64,000 nucleotides of DNA, taken from Dirofilaria immitis. Lineage: Eukaryota > Nematoda > Chromadorea > Rhabditida > Onchocercidae. Every line of letters starts with the position of its first letter. Within the stretch, counting starts at the first letter, position 1. Where the stretch lies: contig JAKNDB010000087.1 in NCBI GenBank assembly GCA_024305405.1, positions 4,032,501 to 4,096,500 of the forward strand, read 5' to 3'. Shown piece by piece: positions 50,601 through 63,759 of the stretch. Both the position numbers and the translations under genes were made by a program. Under the pieces are notes generated by a model that saw only the letters and a list, made by a program, of their open reading frames with translations, had not been told where the DNA came from and searched no databases.

Positions 50601-51927
50601 TAAACTTTTGAAGTCGCATTTTTCTAAATAAAATTAAAATGATAATAGTTGATCGCTTCTTATGAAACATGCTTCTTACGAAACTAATGAACGTTCTTGT
50701 CAATATGTCATTTTTACTTCTCTCATAATTTTCAATTATTTCATAAACTAATACTAAAAATGAATTCATGCTTTTCAATTCATCTTCAGTCGCCGTTTGA
50801 GAGGCTTTAAGATATTACCATGCTTTTATTATTACGATAATAAATTTTGAAACGCTTATTTAATACAGCATCTCAGAAAATACTGTAGCAGTTTGAAAAA
50901 TCAAAATAAATTAGTATCAAGTTTCACAGCCGACTAAGAGGTTTTACCAAATATTTATTTAAATTAGGAATGAAGTTGATCAATAAAAGAAAATTTGCAT
51001 ATGTCTTATTACATTTATTATAATATGATATCAATCAATGAAGGAAATAGTCGACAGATTACATAAAAATTTTCGATTATATTCAAAATAATAGTTATCA
51101 AAAAAACTAAAGTTATTTAAGCATTGGTTGCTACGCATTATATATGATAACTTCATTTTATCTTTCTTTCTCGATGTAGATATTGATTTTATTTTTTTGT
51201 GTATGACGTAATAATTGAAGAAAATAAATATTTGGTAAAACTTTCAGAAGATTTCACATTTAGATGATATTCATAGAAATACCTCCAAGTTTTACATAAT
51301 CTCATCATTGATAAGATTATTGGTACACTATGTATAACACACAATACTGATATTTCAAAAAGTTAGCTGTACGGATAAATTATTCAAGATATCTATAAGA
51401 GGAACCTAAATTGAGCTGATACTCTTTTAACATTATGTTCTTTTGCTCTTTTTATGCAAGAGAAAGGGATCTTTACACTTCCATCTTTTCTAAAAATTTC
51501 CTTAATTAAAATGATCTAGTTCAAGGTTTCAATGTTTAGTTATTATATAATTTAGCAAACGAACTCAGAAATTTCATGTGAAAACCCTGGAACAAAGATT
51601 CCGTAGAAAAAAATTTTATTTTATTTTATTTTATTCTATTCATCTTTATTGACTAAATGATTCTAACTTATAAGTTGAAATAGATTTGTTAAACTTTATT
51701 GTTCAACCGTCAATCATAATCAATAATTAAACGACGAAAATTTTGGAAAGTGCATTGAGGAAGGAAACAGGAATACCTTTATCACAACATATACAGGTCG
51801 GATACTTTAGAAAATTCTCCGCTAACATGGGATCTCGGGAATTGTTGCAATCTTGCTCAGGCTCCATTTTGAACAGTGTTTGAAAAGCAATTAACGACTC
51901 TCCTTTAAATCGAATTGAAATTTGCAT
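47623..51927 (-). CDS. C2H2 zinc-finger protein, seven fingers
   Basis: Probable nuclear DNA-binding protein of about 415 residues. Exons on the minus strand: 51927-51777, 50804-50680, 50623-50451, 50189-49977, 49616-49471, 49094-48947, 48607-48564, 47869-47623. The N-terminus (possible starts at 51927 or 51867) contains KYPTCICCDK and then an acidic helical stretch (QTATEDELKSMNSFLVLVYE) with no named domain. Fingers follow in order: YICDECGRCFTLKQNVQYH, YVCLTCRKVYRNAEAARHH, HRCTTCTRIFPNNTQLKEH, YQCNECGARFGRLGGLRRH, a long-knuckle finger from YNCTYPGC to ALAAHIRSRH, FVCFECGKRFVRRNDQRVH, and a last finger ending in Cys (YLRKHESSC, C2HC). Several fingers are split by introns and all phases fit. 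One T is missing at 50619-50623 between the acceptor and KCDFKSL. I do not recognise the ortholog. Confidence 0.88.
51614..51635. repeat. (TTTTA)n pentanucleotide repeat
   Basis: About four copies in the first intron of the zinc-finger gene. Confidence 0.85.
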
Positions 51928-53744
51928 GTCAAGTTAATTTTATATGATAAATTTGTATAATCCACAGAGACATTTCAAAGAGTCCAATATATATTTCACA
52001 TTGTTTTTTGTTTAACGATAATTTGTGGTGATAATAAGTTCAATAACAACTATTAGTATATAATCAAAATAAATTGAAAAACGGAAGTGATATATCACCA
52101 GGAAATCTAATCACTATAAATAGGCATTGCGACTAAATTCATAAAGGTCATGTTATTAAAAAATAATGCGACGTATAATTTAGGAGATATGGTAATAATG
52201 GAAGTTTTGAGAGTTAATAAAAGTTTAGTCAGTTCAGCGAAAGATCAAAAATCAGATGAAAATCAGGCTGCATAAAAGATCACTCCTTGTCGCTTAATCC
52301 CTCATTTTGCATGACAATCTTGCTATATTTTCATATTCGTTCACACCCTGTACAAAAAAAAGTAAAAAGTGAGTGTCAGCTAATAAGGTATATTAACTTT
52401 ATTAGATAAACAAGCCCATATGGGAGAAGTTAAAATTTATGGGAGAAGTTAAAATTTAAGTAAAGCAAAGAAATTTGAAAAAATTAAATTAAAAATGAAT
52501 TATCTTTGATTTAAAAAAATTAAAAATTAGATTATTTTTGATAAATTTGAATTGATGAAGATATGAAGTAAGTCGGGAATAGAAAAATTTAAGTTGAAAA
52601 AATAAAAATTCATTAAATTTAATTTATAAATTACATCTCAATGAGAGGACTTTTAAAATTGAACAGGATTGCTTTCATTGATCGATAAAATGTTACTAAT
52701 CATTCATCCAGCTGAACAGATTAACTTTAAACTATTATCGTGAACATGCTGATGAGATCTTTATATAATGTCGATCACTTCACTTATTCCATCATGAAGA
52801 CAGGTAGAAAGAGGGTGAGAAGAATGACGGCATATTTAGAAGAAAGAGCATCCACCAGATACGACTTTTGTCATTTTAGATTCCGTGAACTGCATAAGTC
52901 TTCATCAGATTATCACTTCCATATCTTTCTTTACAATAAAAGCTTTATTACTTCTTCAATTACAGATAGTTTGAACAAGATATTTAATGTAAGACAGAGT
53001 ACTTGTTGTGTTCTATCGCCTAAATAAAGACCACATCGAATCCCTTAGGTTCATTTCAAACAGAACAGTTTCAGCTTCCTTCTGTTCTTATTCATTGGTC
53101 CATATTTTTGCATAAAGTTTCTATCGTTCCAATACTTGTAACATAGGGAGTATAGTGGTTTTAGTAGGTGTTGGTTTCGGCTTCGTTTCTCTCAAATTTG
53201 CGAGTGATTGTTTATGTTTCTTTCTACTTCTTTATTCTCTTCCACTGTGTCAGGTCGCCTGGAATTAAACTTTTTGGTGTTCCAAGATACTGTAATTGTA
53301 TTTAAAGGAAAAAAATTTTTTTCGTTTTTATCTTGCATGTGAATGAGTACCAACATTGACATTATGCAGTATAATAAATACACTGTCTCTTAGCACAGTG
53401 CAACATCACAACACTCCTTTTAAATTCACTGACTGAATATCAGTATTAGCACTGAACAGTACACTTATACATTACTCTGAAAAGTTAAATTAAATTTTTA
53501 CGAAAAGAATGATCTTTATTAGTTACATCACGAAAGCTTCTCTTTGTAGGTTTTTAAAAAAATCAGTCAAGCTATGTTGCTTATCAAATTTTATCTTCAA
53601 AAACTTTAAATTTTTATTGTACCGGAAGAATTGTTTGATATGATAAGATTGTTCTTTTCCTTCCATCATTCACTTTTTAGGGTTCAGATAATTTGACCCA
53701 TATTTTTGGTTTGTGCCGATACAGCTATACAGCTGAAATTGTAG
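51928..53744. other. intergenic region between divergent zinc-finger and MATH-BTB genes
   Basis: It should contain both promoters. A plus-strand open frame at 52740-53027 has no motif or splice support and is not called. A tandem 19-mer lies at 52420-52457. Confidence 0.55.
52420..52457. repeat. 19-bp perfect tandem duplication
   Basis: Two adjacent copies of ATGGGAGAAGTTAAAATTT (52420-52438 and 52439-52457). Confidence 0.9.
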
Positions 53745-56700
53745 AGGTTCTTCAAAACGACGGGCGAAGAAGTGGATTTCGGTGCAGGAGGTGAGGAAGG
53801 TGAGTGATCACTTTTCTGTTTTTTTTTTTATTATTTTGAACTGTAAAGAGAGAGAAATGTACACATCAAATATTTTTGCAAGAGAGATGATGGTTGATTA
53901 CTGAATTGGTCATCTTTAGATGGCGGCTTAGTCTAAAAAAATGCAAACTTTTAATATTAATTTGTTGTACATGGAAAAGAATATATCTTTTGGGAATTTA
54001 ATTTTGCGTTGAAATTGTTCTGTTTATTCATTTTTTGTTACCATTTGATTGATTTATTGATGCGACAGAACAGGTAGCTTTCATAACTCATTGGTATCTT
54101 TTAAGTCCCTTTTAGTCTACTATCAGTGACATAAAACCTTATTATTACTGGGTGATGAAAAAGTTTTATAATGGTAAAAACTTATTGAATTTTGTCTTTT
54201 CCAGAAGGCTCTAGTGGCCGGGGTATGGCAGATATTGTTGGTCCGCTACGTCCATCTGATAGTTGGTCAACGACGGAAGTACGTTCACTCCAGCATTCCC
54301 ATGTTTGGACCATTCGCGGCTTTTCACAATGCGAATGTCGATATTTGGAAACATCGGTTAAAATCAAAGAAACGGTTAATATTTATGAAAAGCAGCATCT
54401 TTCTAATAGCAAGAAGAAATATTCAATATTTTATAAATTTATGGTCTGAACTTCGAATTAATCATATTTTATAGAATAGGATTAACTTTCTTGCCTTATC
54501 CATGCTTTGAATATATTTCATTTCAATTACTTTCCACAAATATACTGTCTACATATTTAATTTCAGCCAGTTCCCACAAATACACTCGATGGGAATCACT
54601 TAACATTTCGAATAAGACTACATCCACAGGGCAACAAAGAATCGAATAAAGATTTCAGCTTTTTCCAGGTTGGCAAAAGCATTATAGTTATTTTTCCTAT
54701 TATTATGACTCAAATTCATTGTCTTATCTAGTTATTACTGGAAAAACTCTTGAATTCGTCATATGTTTTGAAAATTAAACGGTATTTCTGCTGACGGCTT
54801 TTGTATTCTCTAATTTTATTTGTTATAATATGGAATGCTGTAATAAAATCTTATTGTATAATGTTGTTTAGGTTTTCTGCAACACGAATTCAGCCAAATA
54901 TCGCGCGAAATTTTCGGTATACAATGCGAAAAATGAGGAAGCGCCCACTACGGTTTATACTGGTACACAACAAGTAAAATCTTTTTAATGATATTAGTCG
55001 CAACAGCATCCAGCCTTTTTTCAGAAATCATTCACACATTTTGAATTTCATTCTGAAACCGATCATATCATTTTTTCAAATGATTTTGAATTTACAAACC
55101 TAAAATTATCTTATTTTTTTAATTTCCTCTATTATCCCTTCAACTTATTTTCAGCTGCATGGATATTTCGAATACATACGACGTGATGTTTTAGTTAGCC
55201 ACATACAACCGCAGGATGAATTGCAACTTGTTTTGAGTCTTACTATTACTTTTGACACTGTCACTAAAAGTAGTCAAAATCCACGACAGTGCAATGTTCC
55301 AGATGCTCGTCCAGCGGAGGTTATTTAATTCTTAATTGAAATTGAAATCACTAAAATATGTGAAAACTGTGTTGGATGTGAGCTAGTATGCCAAGCAGAG
55401 TCAATTATCTTATCATATTCTGGAAAACATTGAACATTTTCAGTTTGATTAAATAATGTAATAAAAGAGTGATATATTGCTCAGCGTATATATGGTATGA
55501 AAGTTCATATAAATGCGATGTTGAATTATATTGTTTTATAGATAGCACGCGATTTAGAGGCAATTTATAAGGAAGGACGTCTTGCCGATTTTACGATAGT
55601 TGCCAGTGGACGCGAATTGCCGGCTCATCAGATAATACTTTCAGCTCGTTCTCCAGTTTTCGCTGCGATGTTAGAGCCACATACGGAGGAAGCTAGAAAT
55701 AGTCGCGTGGTCTTTCCAGACATAGATTTTGAGGTGTACAATTTCTTTTGTTTCACTTTTGTTTTCACTTCTCTCATTAGTCTTGTTGCTTAACGCATTG
55801 ATTACGACCAATTAATTTTTCGAAGTGAATTCTTCATTCTCTTTCATCTGACCTAACTGGACTTTTCTAAAGCATATTGACTATGAATAAAAATCAAATA
55901 AATTTCCTTAACTAATATCATTATAATGTATCTCTGTTCATTTTGAAGATATTTAATTATTACTTCCAGTGATGACTTATAGAACCATTTGCTTACTTTT
56001 TAGGTAATGCAAGAGTTGCTGCTTTACATGTACACTGGTCGATCTCCCAATTTGTCTAATATGGCCTTAGATCTTTTAGCAGCAGCGGATCGCTTTCAGC
56101 TTCCAGGTCTAAAAGAGATGGCTGATCAGGTTTGTTTTGAATAATTTTTTCTTGCAATTAAGAATGCGGATAATGTGTATTATTGTTCGTCAATATAAAT
56201 TGATGTGGGGTAAAAAAGTGTTAAAATGTTAAAAATTGGTAAACTAGTTCAGATGTATTGCTTCGTTATTAAATCTCATTGCAGCTAGCAGAAATTACGA
56301 ATTTCTGTGATTATCGTTGAGTTAATGTTTTCAAATTGTTCCATAATGAATAATCAGTTAATACTGAAAATGAAGCTATATGGTAATACTTGTTTCCTAT
56401 CTTCTATTTAATATTTTTAATAATTTTTTTGACTGAATTTAAGGTACTTCGTACTGGATTAATAGTGGAATCTGCTTGCCGGTACTTGGTCTTCGGTGAT
56501 ATGCATAATGCACGGGAATTGAAAGCGGATGCTATTAAATTCATTGCACAAAATTCATCTTCCATTATTACTGCATGTTTTTGATTTTTAAAATGAACTT
56601 TCGCAAACAGTAGATAATAATTGACTAAAATCCAAGCTCTATTTGAAGTAGATTGATGTCTTTCTATTATTTATATGTCATAGACGAATAGTTTTGTCAG

Positions 56701-57531
56701 ATCCAAATCTTTTTATCAGATCCAAATCTTCTCGTTAAGGGATTATTAGCTATTTACTACTATTCTTTTTCTTACTTTCCTAAAGAAATATATATATATG
56801 TATGCATCTTCAACCAAGGAATTATCTTGTTGATTTTTCTGATGAATAGTGATTTTTTGAATAGTTAGTATTTAAATCTGTCTTTTCATCCTTCAGATGC
56901 TTTAGTTCCACTTATTTTAATAAAACGATTTGAAGCAGTTCTTTTGGACAGAAAGTTTTTCCAATCATAGAAAATTCTTACTAGCAAAAATTATGAATGA
57001 CCATAAAACCTAAATTTTATTATCGCTGTTTAGACGGATGGTTGGACAGAGTTAGTGAAGGAGCATCCAACCTTAGTTACTGAAGTTGTAGCCGCGATAT
57101 CCAGCAATGACCCTCGATCACTAAGTGCTGGCAGCAGTCCAAGTATATTTTTGTTTCTTTATGTAAATTTGGAATTATGAGGTAATAGTATATCATGAAA
57201 TAGGGTTCCATAATTTGTTTTTAATGCTGCGAAAATAGTAATAGGAATTGAACTGATATCAAACTTCAAAATTATATTTACAAAGACTTTTCTTTGTTAA
57301 AGCAGTGCTGGTAACAATAGTTATTTATGCTACCAGAATCTTGCTAACAAGTTCACTATAATAAATATTAATTGACTATCACTGTAAGTTTCGGTTTGAA
57401 AACTTTTTCGACTTTCGTCCTCTTGCTGCAAAAATAAATTCCAGAGAGTATTAATTATTACTTTGTTTTTCATTTCAGGTTCATCATCAGAGCCTACGAC
57501 GAAGCGAGCTCGCTTGAATGGTGGAGTCTAA
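53745..57531 (+). CDS. MATH-BTB CUL3 adaptor, SPOP/BATH-42 type
   Basis: Substrate-recognition subunit of a Cullin-3 ubiquitin ligase: MATH binds the substrate, BTB binds CUL3. Exons: 53745-53799 (uncertain first exon, EEVDFGAGGEE), 54205-54374, 54567-54668, 54872-54973, 55155-55319, 55542-55733, 56004-56129, 56444-56572, 57034-57142, 57479-57531. MATH: SHVWTIRGFSQCECRYLET, LTFRIRLHPQGNKESNKDF, VFCNTNSAKYRAKFSVYNAK, GYFEYIRRDVLV. BTB: EGRLADFTIVASGRELPAHQ, LSARSPVFAAMLEPHTEEA, LLLYMYTGRSPNLSNMALD, LLAAADRFQLPGLKEMA, then the 3-box/BACK region (LVFGDMHNARELKADAIKFI, WTELVKEHPTLVTE). The tail TTKRARL resembles the SPOP nuclear-localisation signal. All phases fit if the intron after 56572 starts with GC. 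No frame break is seen. The initiator Met may be upstream or the internal MADIVGPL (54223). Confidence 0.92.
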
Positions 57532-59292
57532 TATTTATAGATGGATGGTAACCAGTAATCAAAACATAACAGTAATATTTTCATTTTTAACAATAATGTT
57601 TTTTTCTTTGGTTTCATTCGTTATAATCAGCAAAGGCAGTACTTTTTTTTGTTTTTAAAATTATTTTGCTTGATCTATCATTGTATGAGATTTTACGATT
57701 TTTCCTGTACAATCAATTTTCTTCCTTTTAAATGCTTTTTTGCACTTTTGGAAATCCCTTTAAACTTCCGGTGCATTTTTGTCTTTGATATTGATTTCAA
57801 ATTACTCTAGACGCGTTTTCAAGTTCTCATTGTAGTTGGTATTACTTTTCGATTTCATTCTCGGATTTGCTCGTTTATGAAAACTTTTCTAATAATACTA
57901 ATTCTGAATTGAAAACGAGTCAGGCTTTCTTTCTTCAGAATTGTTGGCAAGTTTATTTCAGGAAAGTGATTTTTATTTTAAATCTCTTTTTAGAAAGCTG
58001 TTTCAGTCTAATCAAATGCTTGTCTCACGTGTAAGATTATTGAATTTCGGCCGAGGTTTTAAAATTCTCTAATGCTCAATTCGTTATAGCATATTTTGCG
58101 GTATTGGAGCTACTTTATCGAGCTTTTGCTTATTTTATTAGCAGTATCTGTTTTTTCTTAATCCACCTTTTTCAAATAGTGGCTGTAAATTCATTGGCCG
58201 TTAATTTTAGAAAAATTAAAATTTTTTAGTAATAGTTGGATGCATGGTTATATTTTATTAATGGTTAAACAAGTTAAGAATAACTATAAGGTTTTTTCAT
58301 TACATATCCTTATTTAAATTTAAGTGATGCATTAGTCATTTTCAGTTTTCGCTTGCTATGAATAGTTACGTTGCAAAAACAATTTGGTATTTCTGGATGA
58401 ATTGCTATGAGAAATTGTTGAAACTCATCACTTCATTTTTGTGATAAAAAGATTTGTTGTACGTATATTTGCTGTATCAAATGTATTTACTTTCATTCAA
58501 TAATCATCACACCGTGTACTCTTTTTCGAAAGTGTAACGCTTATCAGAACATGATTAATGAATAATGGAATATTTTTATATAGGTTAAATGATGAAGATA
58601 GTGAAAGAATTGTACTTTGTACTATGTTCTCAGACTTTCACGTACATTAAAACCGTCAGCAGAGTTTAGAGTCTGTAGACGATGTTATCTTAAATCGTTC
58701 GTTTTGTTCAATTCTATTATTCTGAGTGCGTGTAAATGTTTATTCAGGCAGTTTGACAATTAAAATTTTATCAGAAATAAAATTCAAAAGATTTAAAGTT
58801 TGTTCATATCGGTTAGAATTTTTGGTGAATTTTAGCCTTCTATATACAATCCATAAACTTCATATGTTCGTCCGGAAATTAGTTATTAAGATTGAGCTAT
58901 CCGATTTCGGATTGCAACTGGACCAATTTGTTTTTTTTAAAGCATTTATCTATTCAGATAATTATTAAAATTTCCTGTGACTTTAGAACATACATCAACA
59001 GCACTTGAATAGGAATGGAGCTTGATATTTTAACCCTATTCAGTTTTGAATAAAAATGATTTACGAAATATTTTGTGAATTTTAATGAACAATGTTTGCT
59101 TTTTGACAGGCATAGTTCTAGATTGGCTTTACTTCGCAAAATAACTTTTTACTTAGAGATTTTCAGAGGTGCTTCATCATGTTAATATACATATCCGCTA
59201 AAAAATTCTAATCTTTGCAAACTTTGGTCGTAAAGACATATTTTAGATCGATTGCAACAAATAGTGTGCCTGCAATAATTTATATTTTCTAG
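57532..59292. other. intergenic region between MATH-BTB and acyl-CoA dehydrogenase genes
   Basis: It holds the MATH-BTB 3' UTR and the dehydrogenase promoter. The open frame at 58726-58968 has no motif. A CACGTG box occurs near 58026. Confidence 0.55.
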
Positions 59293-62200
59293 CAGCAAGT
59301 ATTGATGTGTTCTCGCTGCGCAAAGTTTCCTGTGCTGGTCTCAGAATGCAGGTGATTATTTTTATGGAGGTTTTGTTTTCTGAACAATTAACGTAATTCA
59401 TATTTCTGTTGTTTGGTCATCCACTATTGATTACAGGCTTGTTCTGAAAACAAATAATTACCGGTCATTGTCAAACAAAGTTAAATCGGTAAGATCGACA
59501 ACGACCACACTTGAGGTTATAACATAGTCAATAGATTAAAGTTTATTAAATTTAGTTATACTTGGTCAAAAATAAAAGTCATTATTTTTATTAGTTAGAT
59601 TTTTGCTTATATTTAAATGTTTTAGACTACTTCTATTAATATCTGAATATTTTAGATTTCAACCTCTTTCGTCAAAAACATATTTCTGGGCAAAGGAGTT
59701 TTAGATCATGTGATGCCATATCCAGTTGATTTAACCAATGAAAAGCGAGAAATGATTAATTTGATTTTGGAGCCTATAAAAAATTAGTGGAGAAAGTTAA
59801 CGATCCTGCGGAGTTTGTGTTATTTTAATTGCATCAGTAAGATCGTATGGACTTTTGACACGTTAATATATGGATGTATAACTCAGTGAACACCGTCGTT
59901 TTGCTGACTTCATCTACAAGTTCTGACACTTTCCTGTCTTTGATGCTCCTTGTCATTTCCCATTATTATTACTGGGTGTAATATTCACTTTCTCGAAGCA
60001 AATGATGATATAACAGCTGATTAAAATGAGTTTTATAAAATAATTTGTAATATGGGTATATTCTGAGATTTTCTCCAGAAATGACGAGAAGGAAGAAATT
60101 CCAATGGACATTCTCTCAAAATTCGCTGAAATTGGTGCATTTGGTGCATTGGTACCGGAAGAATATGATGGTGCAGGTTTAAATAATACTCAACTGGCGC
60201 GTTTAGGAGAGATTATTGGTGAATCAGATTTATCATTAAGCGTTATTCTGGGTGCTCATCAGGTATGCTTATTTTTGGATATGTATATATTTGTAGCCCT
60301 TGAATTTTCTTTCTTTAATTTTCTGCAGTCTTATTTTAAGTTTTGCAGAAGTGTGAAACTTTTGGTAAAACCACCGAAATTTCGACAAACTTTTGACTAG
60401 TGTTTTGCAGCTCGTGAACTGATTTTAGTTGTTGTATAGATATTTGCAGTCCATTGGTTACAAAGGAATTTTGCTTTACGGAACTGATGAACAAAAACGT
60501 AAGTATTTGCCGGATCTGGCTACGGGTCGCAAATTCGCCGCTTTCTGTTTAACAGAATCAGGCACCGGATCCGACGCGAATGTACTGCTTACAATTCTTT
60601 TCTCTCTAAATAACATTTCTGTTGAGTGAAACCAAATCATTATTATTAGTAAAATTCATTTGTTGATTTGAGTTGTGATGATAATGACTGGGCATGAAAT
60701 CTAGATATCATTAAAATTTTAATACTCAAGGTTTAAATTTTTTGAAAAAAGAAAGAAAAAAGAATATCTAGAATTGTTACAAGTTCACCGAGTAGAGAAT
60801 ATCTTTTACTCATTTGATCTGATTTTATGGAATCTTTTAGTCAGTACAAACTTATGCAGAGAAAAGCAATGATGGAAAGTATTATATTTTGAATGGTGGT
60901 AAATTATGGATCAGTAATGGTTCATTCGCCGATATATTCACCGTTTTTGCTCGAGTAATTTCTGTTATCTTGAATGAAATTGCTGTTTTGTTACTTCATT
61001 GAGCAGCTTTTAAATGCCGAGCCATGTTAGAATTTTAGATATTTTAAAAATGTTGACACTTTGAAGTCTTTGACGAGTATGTACAATTTTAAAAGCTCAC
61101 TATTATAGTTGCACATTTAGACGCAAGTAAAAGATAAGGATGGAACACTAAAAAGCAAGATATCGGCATTCATAGTTGAGCGTAGCCATGGTGGTGTTAC
61201 AACGAGTGCTCCTGAGAAAAAGATGGGTATTAAAAGTTCAAAAACTGTTGAAGTGTATTTTGATAACACAAAAGTTCCTGTGGATAATTTACTTGGTGGT
61301 TCGTTTTGTTCATCTTTTTAAACGTTCTGGAAGTTTTCTTTAAAATACTTCTATATTCTACGATTTCATCTTGTTTAAGTGTAATTTTTATAATTATATG
61401 GCATTTATTTTACTTATTTGTTGTAACAGTAATAAATTTTTGCTCTGCAATTATCATTTCTAGTTTTAGCTGAAGGTGAAGGCTTCAAATTAGCGATGAA
61501 CATCTTAAATAACGGTCGTTTCGGTATACCCGCTTCATGTACCGGTTCCATGAAATTTTGCATTCAAAAACGGTAATTTTGATGAGATTTTAGTTACTTT
61601 CTTCTTAACTGTGTTATTTAAAATTTCATTTAGATTGAACACGTTTCGGAACGACAACAATTCGGAAAAAAACTGAAAGAGTTTGGGAATGTTCAGGAAC
61701 AGCTAACTGACATGGTTCTTCGTCATTACGCCAGTGAAGTAATTTTTTCATTCTATGGCAACAAGTATTTAAATTCTTTAGATATTTTCAACTTTTTATT
61801 TCAAAAAATTGCAAATAATAAATACAGAAAAATGATCAGGATATCATGAAACTTTAGAGTCTTTTGTACATGCTATCAGGAACAATGGATAGAGGCGTAG
61901 CGGATTATCAATTGGAAGCCGCTATAGGAAAAATTATGGCTTCAGTAAGTTATGCCTTTACAAATGCTTTTTCGTTATTTCTAATGAACATCGCTCGCTG
62001 TACGATATTTCCAGTATTTTAAAAATTGGGATTTTAGGAATTTTAAACTTGGAGCTTGATTTCAGGAAAATGCCTGGATTGTTTGTGATCGTGCTATCCA
62101 ACTTCATGGCGGTATGGGTTACATGAAAGAATGTGGACTGGAAAGAGTGATGCGTGATTTGAGGATCTTCCGCATTTTCGAAGGTGCTAATGATGTTTTG

Positions 62201-63759
62201 CGCTTATTTATTGCGTTAACTGGATTGCAGGTAATTCAATATATTACTATGATATTCGTCAATTATACTAATAGATAAAATGTTTGCAGTTGGGCAATAT
62301 TTGCATGAAAAAATATTTTTTGAATGCATTTTCAGTATGCGGGAAAGCACATGCAGGATAAAATGAAAAATCCTTGGTTCGGAAGCATTGAATTACTCTT
62401 CGAATCCATGTTCCCACGGTTGTTTTTGCTGAATATTTCGATGCCTTTCAAATTTTATTTCATAATCTTGTCACTACACTTGAAATTTGATACGAAATTT
62501 AAGTTGAAATTTTTGCTTTCTGTTTTTTTAAAAAAGTTGTAAAGCATTTTTATATTTTGTTCCTTGCTTTTCAATTTTTATCGTTTAGGCTTTCTTCTTT
62601 TTTATTGTAGTTTCTCAAATGATATTATATATATTTGCAGCAGATTCGAGTTCCAGTGCCATCCGAGCCTGAACCAGTGTGTTACTCGATTGAAGAAATC
62701 GGTGCATAGGTTTGGGAACACTTCAAGATTTCTTATTTGGAAGCATAAGCAGGGGATAATTGGTGAGTACTATATTATAACGTTTGCGAAATATCAGAGA
62801 ATCCAAGCCGGCTATATTTCTGACTGGGAAGTTCATATTACTTACTGATTATGTATAAACATTTGATAAACTCTTGTTTTCTGAAAATGTTTTTCTTTGT
62901 AAAACAATCCTTAAATTCAATTATATTCAAGTTTTATTACTATATCTGGGTAGTATTTTGATTAGAATTCAAAATATGTCAATTTAATTTTCATTACAAA
63001 ACTTTCTTAGAAAACATTTATTTATGAATACATCTTCATAGCTTTTCTAGAAATTTCTTGGTGATTGTTAAAATTTTCCACGGCTATTGGTAGTTATTTA
63101 TTAACATCATCTTTTAAGAAAGACAGTGGGAATTGATACGAATGGCGGATGCAGCAATAGATATTTATAGCGTAGCAGCGGTATTATCACGGTGCAACCG
63201 TGCTGCAAGCCAGCATTCTTCCTTTGATTATGAACGAAAATTAGCCGAACTCTATACAATGCAGGTTAGTGTAAAGATATAGCAAAGTAGATATAAAATA
63301 GAATTAATATTTGATATAGTGATATTTTTTGGTGCTGAGTTTAGTTGTTTTAATTGTCGTTCTTATTAAATGTCTTAAATAAAAGATTTATTCTAATATT
63401 CTTCGTTATTTTGTCAAAACCATAAAATTGGGAATTTAATAAATAAATCATTCTTGAACATCGTAAAATATGTTTTCTTCCGTAGCTGTAATTAAATTGA
63501 ATCCTAGTGCATACTTATGAAAAAGTTAGTTCTCTTGTGCTGTAGGTATAGTAGTAATTATGCTAATATTCTCACCTTATTTATTCGAGCTTCTTGATAT
63601 TTTTTCGAATGAGACAATCTGTTTTAGACATGTGAACATGTTCGCATCCTTCTAGCAGATATTTTGAAGCAAGCTGGTCATGCGGACCGAATAAAAGCTG
63701 TTTCGAACGACATTTTCGAAGCAGGCTCATTGCCCTCATTGCATCCCATAGATTATTGA
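59293..63759 (+). CDS. very-long-chain acyl-CoA dehydrogenase (ACADVL type)
   Basis: Mitochondrial FAD enzyme that introduces the trans-2 double bond into long acyl-CoA, the first step of beta-oxidation. Exons: 59293-59351, 59656-59812, 60079-60262, 60450-60581, 60841-60954, 61121-61298, 61464-61572, 61634-61738, 61858-61944, 62066-62230, 62336-62418, 62641-62762, 63119-63264, 63628-63759. The first exon is Ser/Arg-rich ([16 protein letters not shown]), fitting a targeting peptide; the start Met is not certain. Motifs: [48 protein letters not shown] (FAD loop), [85 protein letters not shown], and [16 protein letters not shown] with the catalytic Glu. The extra C-terminal alpha-helical domain ([20 protein letters not shown]) distinguishes VLCAD/ACAD9 from short- and medium-chain enzymes. 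One A is missing at 59778-59783 and one at 61566-61570. It is probably the acdh-12 ortholog. Confidence 0.93.
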
